Positions 25,675 through 33,099 of a stretch of DNA of 64,000 bases are shown one piece after another. The notes under the pieces are model-generated. The model was not told the DNA's origin, did not search any database, and was given only the letters and a program-made list of their open reading frames with translations. Origin of the DNA: Candidatus Melainabacteria bacterium. Its GTDB lineage: Bacteria; Cyanobacteriota; Vampirovibrionia; Obscuribacterales; Obscuribacteraceae. Made by a program: the position numbers and the translations under genes. The first letter of the stretch is position 1, and every line of letters starts with the position of its first letter. Where the stretch lies: contig CP064963.1 of NCBI GenBank assembly GCA_016699165.1, positions 1,736,001-1,800,000 on the forward strand, in the 5' to 3' direction.

Positions 25675-26703
25675 CTACATCGAATCAAATGATTCATTAC
25701 TCTGAGACTGGCTCAATATGTCACGCTCGAATTGCTGCGCTTCTTCATTCCACTCTCTTTTGAGCAATGTATCGTGAACCAAATTGTAATCGCCAGCATT
25801 GACAGTTAGATGCTTTGGAAACTTATCTCGGTCCTCTTCTGGAAAATAGCGAATAAGCAAAACCAGTGCGTCGCGACTTATTGGCATATAACAACCAGCT
25901 TGCTGCCAAGCTTTGCTTATGACTTTTATATCATCGGATGATTGAAGCGCATAGCACGTTCCCAAAAGATCAGACAGATAAAGTGCCACCGCATTTGGTT
26001 GCGTGTAAGCCTTTTTTTCTGCCTTAACTCTGTCCAGACAATAAATTGGAATGCCACTTACTGCAGCTGTTGGTCCGCAATTTTCTTTTTGATTTTTGTC
26101 AGTGCTGTATCTTTGATACTCTGCAATTGCTTTGTCTTTCCAAAGAGCAGATTCTTTTTTGTCCCTTGCATAACAACAAAGCGATGCCATTTGCGCATAC
26201 ATTCTGAAGCGGTCGCAGTAAATATTTTCTTTTTCCAGAATAGCTATAATCTCTTGCAGACGCTCTCTACTTTGAGGATAGTAACCTTGATACGAAGGAC
26301 CTTGTGCTTCATTTATTCTGTTCAGCATGAAAGAAGGAGCAATCTTGTCCTGGTGATCATTATGAATCTGAAAGCACAAACTGTCTGCAGATAACTTGAG
26401 CAAATAAAGTCTTTGCTCTTTTGTCATTTCTTTTATTTCAAGAGTCTTTGTAGCAACTTTATTTGCTTCATAAAAAGCATTTTGCAGAAACAATCCTCTG
26501 GCAATATCAGTTCCTTCAATTACGCGCGCCTGCCACGGAATCTCTTCTTTAGGACTCTCATAGATAAATTGACTATATTTTTTGAAAAGTGGAGTGTCCC
26601 AACTGTAAGAGGTGCTTTTCTCTTTTTTGGTTTGGACTTGCAAACAACCCATTAAAAGAGGCAACAGCAAAATAGCAAAGATGGCCGAATAAACCTTGTT
26701 CAT
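25675..26703 (-). CDS. Hypothetical lipoprotein with structured RNA in its leader
   Basis: Protein of 342 aa with a lipoprotein signal (IFAILLLPLLMGC, lipobox LMGC near residue 19). The mature part is helical and charged with several Cys residues and no family I recognise. Helix pairs such as YLLKLSADSLCFQIHNDHQD and RMYAQMASLCCYARDKKESA look TPR-like. The structured RNA copy 2 lies about 30 nt upstream of the ATG on the same strand, so expression may respond to the same signal as glmU. It follows the caspase gene with a 134-nt gap. Confidence 0.75.
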   Translation of the reverse strand: MNKVYSAIFAILLLPLLMGCLQVQTKKEKSTSYSWDTPLFKKYSQFIYESPKEEIPWQARVIEGTDIARGLFLQNAFYEANKVATKTLEIKEMTKEQRLYLLKLSADSLCFQIHNDHQDKIAPSFMLNRINEAQGPSYQGYYPQSRERLQEIIAILEKENIYCDRFRMYAQMASLCCYARDKKESALWKDKAIAEYQRYSTDKNQKENCGPTAAVSGIPIYCLDRVKAEKKAYTQPNAVALYLSDLLGTCYALQSSDDIKVISKAWQQAGCYMPISRDALVLLIRYFPEEDRDKFPKHLTVNAGDYNLVHDTLLKREWNEEAQQFERDILSQSQSNESFDSM

Positions 26704-26733
26704 TCAACAAATTCTATCATTCTATTTTGTGTT

Positions 26734-26794
26734 CGCAGGACCGGTGTCGCGCACGGTAGGATTCATCCCTGATTCCCCTCTCTGGAGCCCTGCG
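26734..26794 (-). ncRNA. Structured RNA element, copy 2
   Basis: A 61-nt minus-strand element with the same 19-nt core GGGAATCAGGGATGAATCC as the glmU leader element, and the same fold with different paired bases. The outer helix is CGCAGG/CCTGCG (CGCAGC/GCTGCG in copy 1). The 5' hairpin is CTC-CAGA-GAG (CACC/GGTG in copy 1). The 3' hairpin is ACCG/CGGT (GTTGG/CCAAC in copy 1), stacked directly on the outer helix. The compensatory differences support a real RNA structure. It ends about 30 nt before the lipoprotein gene; no terminator follows, so any control would act on translation or RNA stability. Confidence 0.7.
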
Positions 26795-26837
26795 GCATAC
26801 TTTAATTGTGCCACTTTTCAATTAAATTTAACGGCTC

Positions 26838-28661
26838 TTAGCCCGAACTCAAGCGCTTGAGGGCTATTTTGGCGTCGTCATCGCCCATTTCAGAGGCAGT
26901 TTTGTATAGTCCAATTGCCTTTACGGTATCTTGTTTGGTGCCAGTGCCCGACTCATAACATTTGGCAAATTGGCTAATGTGCTTGGCTGTTCCACTTTTG
27001 GAGGCGCCTTCAAAACTTTTGAATGCAAGAGCTAGGTCTTTACTTGTCCCAACACCGTTTAGATAACACAATCCCACTTGATAAAGACTATCCAGGTCGC
27101 CTGCGTCCGCAGCCATTTTGTAGTATTTAAACGCCTCTTGCGAGCTGCGCTCTACAAACAATCCGTTGGCATAAAGTAAACCCAAAATTCCGTATGCCTC
27201 AGGCACGTCTTTGCCTGTCTCTTTGAACAGTTTAACTGCTTCGGCTGGATTGCCTTCCGTTCCAAAAGCGTTCATGTAGCAACCAGCCAGAGCCATTTTT
27301 CCATACGCACAATTTTGGTCGGCGGATTTTTTAGCCCAGTCAAAACATGCTTTGGGATCTATTTTTGTCACACTTCCATCTTTGTAGCACTGTGATACTC
27401 GTGCTTGAGCCATTGGCTCGCCAGCATTAGCAGCTTTGAGCAACCAGTTAAAGCCCGCCTGAGGGTCTGGTTTTGGACACATTTTTTTATCTAAAAGTAT
27501 TGAGCCCATAAAAAATTGAGCGCCAGGATGCCCTTGATCGGCGGCACGTTGAAACCATTTTTGAGCCATCGTAACGCTTTTGTCTATGCCGGCACCACTA
27601 AATAATACGCGACCCATTTCGTACTGCGACTGAATATCGCCTGCGGTGGCACGATTAAACAAGTCATCTGAATATTCAAGTTTTATTCTTATCGCATAAT
27701 AAGGCTCAAGGCTTTCAGAAAGCGATCCAAGTCCTGGCACATAAGCTGGATAGTTACGTGGTCGTGCAGGCGTTTTTAAAAGTGCAAGTGACTCGCCGCT
27801 CCACTGATTATTCATTACGGGTGTTTGAGCCGACTTGCGGTCAAACTGAACTTCAGTCAAAACCTTTTCTTTTAAATCTTCAAACGCATCTACAAGTGTG
27901 GTGCCCGCACCTTCTTTTTGCAATGCGTCTATTAAATTGCGAGTGAACACACCGTTTTTATAACGCTTCGATTCCCATGAACGCTCGTTTGCACTACTCG
28001 ATGTTATGACTACTTGTCCGTTGCCTGCAAGCTCTTCTGCGTTAAATGAATTGACACGCAAAAGTGCTTTGCCACCTTTGCCTCCATTTCCACCTTCTGC
28101 CATATCTGCTGCAACACCGCTATTACAAGCATCGAGCAATAAGACAATGCGCTCGCATCCGGTGCGATTTTTGATGGTGGCAAGCAAGTCTTTTAATTTG
28201 ATTGAAGACGAAAACAACTTACTCAGTTTGGTGTCATATGCCACCAGATAATTTTCGCCTCGAATATCCATTTCGCTGGGACTGCCATGAGTGGATGCGT
28301 AAATCAGCACCAGGTCGTCTTTCTGCACCCGGCGCGGCAATCCGTTGTCGCCAACAGCGTCTAAAATATTGTCTTCGGTCGCTTGTTCGTTCACCATCAA
28401 AATGACATGGTCGCGAGAAAAATTGCCTTTCTCTACTAAGAAATCACAAAAGTCTTTTGCGTCTTTGGCCGAATATTCAAGCGTCGGAATGCCTTTATCT
28501 TGAAACTTGTCTATGCCGATGATTACTGCCCATTTGTCGGCAATTGGTCTATCTTTTTTCTCAAGCTTGGTTTCTGTTTTCTTAGCCAGTGCAATCTGAC
28601 ACGAGCCGCCTGGGGTGAGCACGGCGACAATTGAAAGTGACAATAAAAGATGCCTTAACAA
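26838..28661 (-). CDS. Secreted caspase-like (peptidase C14) protein with Sel1 repeats
   Basis: Protein of 607 aa. A signal peptide (LLLSLSIVAVLTPGGSC) is followed by a p20-type caspase domain. It opens with WAVIIGIDKF, has the catalytic His in YASTHGSPSE (His125) and the catalytic Cys in VLLLDACNSG (Cys179), so the dyad is intact. From about residue 340 to the end come roughly seven Sel1-like repeats, e.g. AQKWFQRAADQGHPGAQFFM, QEAFKYYKMAADAGDLDSLY and KAIGLYKTASEMGDDDAKIA. Bacterial orthocaspases cleave after basic residues; the Sel1 array should bind partners. Localisation looks extracytoplasmic. It is followed closely by other leftward genes. Confidence 0.9.
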   Translation of the reverse strand: MLRHLLLSLSIVAVLTPGGSCQIALAKKTETKLEKKDRPIADKWAVIIGIDKFQDKGIPTLEYSAKDAKDFCDFLVEKGNFSRDHVILMVNEQATEDNILDAVGDNGLPRRVQKDDLVLIYASTHGSPSEMDIRGENYLVAYDTKLSKLFSSSIKLKDLLATIKNRTGCERIVLLLDACNSGVAADMAEGGNGGKGGKALLRVNSFNAEELAGNGQVVITSSSANERSWESKRYKNGVFTRNLIDALQKEGAGTTLVDAFEDLKEKVLTEVQFDRKSAQTPVMNNQWSGESLALLKTPARPRNYPAYVPGLGSLSESLEPYYAIRIKLEYSDDLFNRATAGDIQSQYEMGRVLFSGAGIDKSVTMAQKWFQRAADQGHPGAQFFMGSILLDKKMCPKPDPQAGFNWLLKAANAGEPMAQARVSQCYKDGSVTKIDPKACFDWAKKSADQNCAYGKMALAGCYMNAFGTEGNPAEAVKLFKETGKDVPEAYGILGLLYANGLFVERSSQEAFKYYKMAADAGDLDSLYQVGLCYLNGVGTSKDLALAFKSFEGASKSGTAKHISQFAKCYESGTGTKQDTVKAIGLYKTASEMGDDDAKIALKRLSSG

Positions 28662-28670
28662 ACGAATGAC

Positions 28671-29546
28671 CTATTTAAGTGAAGTATTCCAAGCATATTC
28701 ATTCCACGGACTGCGCTTGTTTTGATTCAGTCTGCGAATGGCGCGCTCGAATAATTCTTTGTCACGCTCATAGGCGCTTTGATCCCAGATTTTTCGCCCT
28801 TGCATATAATTTTCAGCAAAGTCATTCCAGCTGCTAAACCCCTGTTGAATTAACTTTGCCTTGGGCATTATTAGTTCCCAGGCTTGCTCGTCTTGCAAAT
28901 AACCTGCAAGATAGCCCCAACGACAGATACAGATATAAAGACTCAAATCCCAGGCGAGAAGCGATTTATTGTCTTTGTTCTTGTCGATTTTTTCTTCTAG
29001 CGCCGCAAGAACTCGATCAAGATCTTGATGTGATGCCACATTCATACGACCTTGCAAAAGCTGGCGTTCGTTCTCGATGCTGTGGTCGTTGATTTCGACC
29101 CCGGCAAGCGACTTTGAGCAGAGCTTATCTTTGGTAAATTGAATGGCAGTACAGGCTAAAGCCCATCTGTGCGCTGCGCCCTTTTCTTTGTGCGCGTCAT
29201 CGAATTCAAAGTCACGTAGCCGGTGCAGCCAGTATTCGCCGCTGCCTTTGGTGAGGGCTGAGGCTTTCTGAAAATCCTCCTCGGCGTGCTTAAAATCGCC
29301 GATGTGCATATAGGCACAGCCTCTCCAAATATAAACGTCGCTTGTTTGCAGACCTTCTTTGATAGCTTCGCCACAATCTTCAATTGCCCCTTCGAACTGG
29401 CACGCCTCAACCTCGCTCTTAGCCTTGCCCAGAAGCGTTTTTGCATGCTCAAAAACTTCAGCACAAAGTCCCGACTGAGCCGTAAATAAAAGGCTAATGA
29501 CGATTGGGACTGTAAATTGTCTGAGTCTTGGAAAATTAGGGCGCAT
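28671..29546 (-). CDS. Secreted TPR protein
   Basis: The ATG at 29546 gives a signal peptide (FTVPIVISLLFTAQSGLCA), so I prefer it to the upstream ATG at 29597, which adds 17 non-signal-like residues. The mature protein has about three TPR units near its N-terminus (AKSEVEACQFEGAIEDCGEA, SDVYIWRGCAYMHIGDFKHA) and a Trp-rich C-terminal half (ICRWGYLAGYLQDEQAW). It lies 9 nt upstream of the caspase-Sel1 gene on the same strand, so the two are probably co-expressed. The function may be linked but is unknown. Confidence 0.75.
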   Translation of the reverse strand: MRPNFPRLRQFTVPIVISLLFTAQSGLCAEVFEHAKTLLGKAKSEVEACQFEGAIEDCGEAIKEGLQTSDVYIWRGCAYMHIGDFKHAEEDFQKASALTKGSGEYWLHRLRDFEFDDAHKEKGAAHRWALACTAIQFTKDKLCSKSLAGVEINDHSIENERQLLQGRMNVASHQDLDRVLAALEEKIDKNKDNKSLLAWDLSLYICICRWGYLAGYLQDEQAWELIMPKAKLIQQGFSSWNDFAENYMQGRKIWDQSAYERDKELFERAIRRLNQNKRSPWNEYAWNTSLK

Positions 29547-29677
29547 GTCAGCAGAGTTCAATGTCCAACAGATATAAGAATAGGAAAATGTTGCCATTTA
29601 ATCTAGTATCTAAAAATGAGATCAGCTTTTAACTATCGATTTTTCTACCCACCTGAAAAAATCCGCGCGGAAAAATT

Positions 29678-30313
29678 CTAATTAACTGTGATTTTTAGTG
29701 GCTTGCCTTCTATTTCGATCTCAATAGTTTTAGAATCGATAATTTTTATAGAAAGAAATTCCCCTTGATTGGGAACTTCGAAAATATAACTAGACATATA
29801 AACATTTCCTACAAGCGGAATTTGTTTTTGAAGAACGAGTGTTGGTTTCGTTCTAAGCGAATATTCTTCCACATATTGATTAACGTAGATTGAACCAACT
29901 TTGACTCTACTTTCTTTGATATGAGCTGGACCAAAAAGTAAAAATGCCATCAAACCAAATGAATTCAGAATCTCAATTATCAATAAACCTACTCCTAACC
30001 AACGAGCCGCAAGCAGCGTAAACGAACTCAAGCAAAAGAGTCGCGAAAGGAATAAGAGCACTCCTGCGGGCGGACTAAAGAGGAATAGAATCGCGGATAG
30101 CCACGAAGTGCGGCGGCGCCAGGTTGTGTTTTGAAAAAGTAAAAGCAATCCCCAAAGAGGAAAAGTAATCATAAGAATCTTGGAAATTGATTCGTTATAA
30201 GTTGTGGATTCGAATGTCAAAAGTCCGAACTGATCACCAATTAAATTAGCGATTATTAAAAGTAAAATTTCTATCAATACATCGACAATAGCTGTATTTA
30301 GCTTCGATTCCAT
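29678..30313 (-). CDS. Hypothetical membrane protein
   Basis: Protein of 211 aa with about four transmembrane helices in the first 130 residues (e.g. VDVLIEILLLIIANLIG, AARWLGVGLLIIEILNSFG). A beta-rich soluble C-terminal domain follows (VKVGSIYVNQYVEEYSLRTK). No family recognised. It starts 5 nt after the monooxygenase stop, so it is part of that transcript. Confidence 0.65.
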   Translation of the reverse strand: MESKLNTAIVDVLIEILLLIIANLIGDQFGLLTFESTTYNESISKILMITFPLWGLLLLFQNTTWRRRTSWLSAILFLFSPPAGVLLFLSRLFCLSSFTLLAARWLGVGLLIIEILNSFGLMAFLLFGPAHIKESRVKVGSIYVNQYVEEYSLRTKPTLVLQKQIPLVGNVYMSSYIFEVPNQGEFLSIKIIDSKTIEIEIEGKPLKITVN

Positions 30314-30318
30314 TTCAT

Positions 30319-31446
30319 TTAAAGCTCCGGCATTTTATAATTTGCAAGAGTATGTAATTGCTTGGCTATTAATTTAGATGGCACCATTGGTAGTATCGCA
30401 TCCCTGAGCATTGTGGCGATACGAGAATTCGACATAGTCATCGCTTCCGATTTGCGCGATTGATACACAAAGTCGGACGTGCGTGCTTGTCTCATTTTTT
30501 CATAGTCGCGCAATGCTTCCACGGGATTTGAATTTACTTTCATACAATGCGCCAGAGCAATCGCATCTTCCAGAGACTGGCACCCGCCCTGCCCCATGAA
30601 TGGTGTCATAGGATGTGCCGCATCTCCTAGTATAGTGACTCGATCTTCACCCCATTTTACGGCCGGGTCACGATCATATAAATTGTGAGTTAAAATCTCG
30701 CTTTCTTTAGTAGTATCGATTAATTCATTTACCGGGTCGGTCCAGTCGCCGAAAAACTTGAGCACGTCAGACTTAGAGCGTCTATCGCGATGCCCCTTTT
30801 GGTCAGACATGGTGGCGAACCAATAGACACGATTTTTACCAACGGGTGTGGCACCAAATTGTTTGCCACGCCCAAAGACCATCAGACTTAAATTAGCAGG
30901 ATAAGAAACCAATTGCGATGTTACGCCACGCCAGGTGAAACTGCCGGTGTATCTGGGTTCGCCGTCGTTTAACAGATTTTTTCTGATTTTAGAATGAATG
31001 CCATCGGCGCCAATGACTATATTAGTCTCAACTTGAGTATCATCTGAGAAGTGAAGAGTGACAGTGTCTTTGTCCTGCTCTAGTGTCCAGCAGTCTTTAT
31101 TGAAATGAATTTTGGCACCAAGCGCTAGTGCCTTGTCGCAGAGCACCTTTTGCAAATCGTGCCTGTGCACTGTGATGGCTTCGGCACCTGGACCAAAATC
31201 AGCCATGTTTAATTTGACAAGGACTTTTCCTTTCGAGTTTAGATATTTACCTTGCGATGGAAAGCTTGCCACTTTGGCAATTTGCTCGTAAACGCCCATT
31301 TGCTTAAGAGCATTAACGGCATTTGGATACAAAACGATGCCCGCTCCAACTTCCTGCAAGTTAGGAGCTTTTTCGTATATATCGACTCCAATTTGGACTT
31401 TGCAGAGAGAAATGGCGGCAGCAAGACCACCGAGACCGGCCCCCAC
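30319..31446 (-). CDS. FAD-dependent monooxygenase (UbiH/salicylate hydroxylase-like)
   Basis: Flavoprotein hydroxylase of 375 aa. The Rossmann loop GAGLGGLAAAISL is followed by YEKAPNLQEVGAGIVLYPNAV. The DG motif region is VIGADGIHSKIRK and the second FAD motif GDAAHPMTPFMGQGG, so it belongs to the class A monooxygenases that hydroxylate aromatic rings using NAD(P)H and O2. The substrate is unknown. Start problem: the only standard start in frame is the GTG giving MGAGLGG, which cuts off the first beta strand. The frame continues upstream as NTRVIVV, which looks native, but it has no ATG/GTG/TTG before a stop. The 17-nt gap to the upstream small gene suggests an operon. Confidence 0.85.
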   Translation of the reverse strand: MGAGLGGLAAAISLCKVQIGVDIYEKAPNLQEVGAGIVLYPNAVNALKQMGVYEQIAKVASFPSQGKYLNSKGKVLVKLNMADFGPGAEAITVHRHDLQKVLCDKALALGAKIHFNKDCWTLEQDKDTVTLHFSDDTQVETNIVIGADGIHSKIRKNLLNDGEPRYTGSFTWRGVTSQLVSYPANLSLMVFGRGKQFGATPVGKNRVYWFATMSDQKGHRDRRSKSDVLKFFGDWTDPVNELIDTTKESEILTHNLYDRDPAVKWGEDRVTILGDAAHPMTPFMGQGGCQSLEDAIALAHCMKVNSNPVEALRDYEKMRQARTSDFVYQSRKSEAMTMSNSRIATMLRDAILPMVPSKLIAKQLHTLANYKMPEL

Positions 31447-31463
31447 AACTATGACTCTAGTGT

Positions 31464-31778
31464 TTACCTCTCCAACTCCGGCATAGAATCAGCGGTTTCG
31501 TTCGACACTTCCATTTGGGAAGTATAGTCTAGACGTCTGCGTTCAGCCTCTGCAAAAGAGGAAGACTCGATGGTTATGAATTTGATCAAACTCAATGGAA
31601 CCAGGTGTTTCGAGTATTCGCGTTTTTGCGGCTTGTCCGCTTCACCATAAGATTCAATTTCGACGTAATCTGCCCCGATTCGAAGCACACGACCTGTCAG
31701 TGTGGTTCCATCAGGAAAGTGCAGGCGGGCCCAGCTACGTCCGTCGGTTAGTCTTTCGAGGCGAAGTTTAAGGTTCAT
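31464..31778 (-). CDS. Small hypothetical protein (104 aa)
   Basis: Protein of 104 aa with a beta-rich core (RSWARLHFPDGTTLTGRVLRI, then GADYVEIESYG) that resembles an Sm-like or PilZ-like barrel only in outline. A helical, charged tail follows (AEAERRRLDYTSQ). It is the first gene of the leftward group ending at 29678. Function unknown. Confidence 0.65.
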   Translation of the reverse strand: MNLKLRLERLTDGRSWARLHFPDGTTLTGRVLRIGADYVEIESYGEADKPQKREYSKHLVPLSLIKFITIESSSFAEAERRRLDYTSQMEVSNETADSMPELER

Positions 31779-32129
31779 CCTGTTTTTTCCTCACTTCTTC
31801 CTTAGGATCCATACTACCATTAGTTGCCTATAATGACTTATTTTGCCACTCCATAGCTTTTACAGAGATGTGCTAGATATAGTTTTTCCGTCTCTATATC
31901 CGCTCCTTATGCGCTCGTGGTAGAGCATCCATGCTTTAGAGACCTCAATTATCTGACAAAGTTTAGGTTCTCATAAAGCCTGAAGATGGGGGCGTTATCA
32001 GAGTTTGGCGCTTTTTACCCCGGAAGTCAAGTATTGTCTGATTGAATTCAGAAACTAGACTATAAGAAGTCGAAGTTACATTTTGTTTCTCAGTTAGAAC
32101 ATTTACCAAATCACTAGAAAAGGGCGCGG
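31779..32129. other. Gene-free spacer
   Basis: About 350 nt between the divergent small genes at 31778 (leftward) and 32130 (rightward). A TATAAT occurs at about 31830. I see no terminator, repeat or RNA gene. A 62-codon minus-strand ORF here has an unconvincing composition. Confidence 0.4.
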
Positions 32130-32321
32130 ATGCAAGACCAAATTCTGTCAATGAAACTCAAACAGCGCATTGAAAAACTGCAAGGACAAGAGCAAAGTTA
32201 CTGGGTGGATGAGCTGTACTCCTATGATGCACTCACCAATCCTACATATAGAACAGAACTAGAGAAGTGCTTTAACTTAGATCCGCTGGGACCACTTCCG
32301 CCTCGAGCTCCTGGGCAATAA
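32130..32321 (+). CDS. Small hypothetical protein (63 aa)
   Basis: ORF of 63 aa, MQDQILSMKLKQRIEKLQGQ at the start and PLGPLPPRAPGQ at the end. It is helical and charged, then Pro-rich. AAAAGGGCG lies upstream of the ATG. The last 50 nt overlap the end of coaX on the other strand, which weakens the case because the Pro-rich tail may be antisense. No family recognised. Confidence 0.45.
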   Translation: MQDQILSMKLKQRIEKLQGQEQSYWVDELYSYDALTNPTYRTELEKCFNLDPLGPLPPRAPGQ

Positions 32322-33099
32322 AGTTCACCCCTTTTAAGGTCAGTTCTTTGTCGAAGGCGTCTATTATGCCTTGCTCTATATGCTGACCGATATAACGGCT
32401 CAAGCCACCTGTTGCAACTACAAACGTGGTGTTGTCTAACTCTTGCTTGCATTTGCGTACCCATTTCTCGACTGTTCCCAGTTGCGAATAGAGGGCACCG
32501 GCAAAGATTGAGTCGCGTGTCGAATTGGAAAGTGGGCTCACACTATCGAACACTTTGTCGCCGGAGCCGTCGTAATCGATGACTGGCAGCTGTTCTAAAC
32601 GTTTGCCGATAGTGGTGAGTGTGTCTTGAAAGCCAAGTGTAATCATGCCACCAAGAAATTCGCCAGCTGAGCTAACCGCACTTATGGTGGTGGCAGTGCC
32701 AAAATCTAAGACGAGCAGATTGTCGCATTTTGACCCGTAAATTTTATATGCAGCGTAACAGTTGGCTAATCTATCTGTACCAAAAGTAGGATAGAAACCT
32801 CTTATCCCTTTTTGCATATCGAGTCTAATTTCGCGCGGGTCAAATCCTTGCTCGTGCAATGCTTCTATTAAAGCCAGTGAAGCCGAGGGCACCACTGAGC
32901 AAATATATACAATTTGATTTTCTACTGATTCGCCATTAAGACCTTCATCAAGATCTGATGCGATGTCTGGTGCTTGCGAGCGTGATAGTGTCGTTTGATT
33001 GCTCCACGATTTGTGCAATTTGTCGCCATCGAATATCGCCCAGGTTGTGCGTGAGTTACCTACGTTTACGACGATTCTTCTATTTGTCATAGCATTCAT
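32272..33099 (-). CDS. coaX: Type III pantothenate kinase
   Basis: ASKHA-fold kinase that phosphorylates pantothenate in the first committed step of CoA synthesis. I chose the ATG at 33099, which overlaps the TGA of the upstream amidase gene (ATGA) and starts MNAMTNRRIVVNVGNSRTTW; longer versions run into the amidase. Phosphate-2 motif: LVLDFGTATTISAV. The Gly-rich region is FLGGMITLG, and GALYSQLGTVEKWV matches the usual G-x-x-x-G-x-x-x-x-I region. The position of the strictly described catalytic Asp in D-x-GNT is Asn here (NVGNS). From memory, cyanobacterial CoaX proteins also have a GNSR-type opening lacking that Asp. Confidence 0.9.
   Translation of the reverse strand: MNAMTNRRIVVNVGNSRTTWAIFDGDKLHKSWSNQTTLSRSQAPDIASDLDEGLNGESVENQIVYICSVVPSASLALIEALHEQGFDPREIRLDMQKGIRGFYPTFGTDRLANCYAAYKIYGSKCDNLLVLDFGTATTISAVSSAGEFLGGMITLGFQDTLTTIGKRLEQLPVIDYDGSGDKVFDSVSPLSNSTRDSIFAGALYSQLGTVEKWVRKCKQELDNTTFVVATGGLSRYIGQHIEQGIIDAFDKELTLKGVNFIAQELEAEVVPADLS

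Noticed and set aside
31963..32151. 62-codon minus-strand ORF in the 31779-32129 spacer
   Set aside because: Composition is not coding-like and it overlaps the start of a better rightward ORF.
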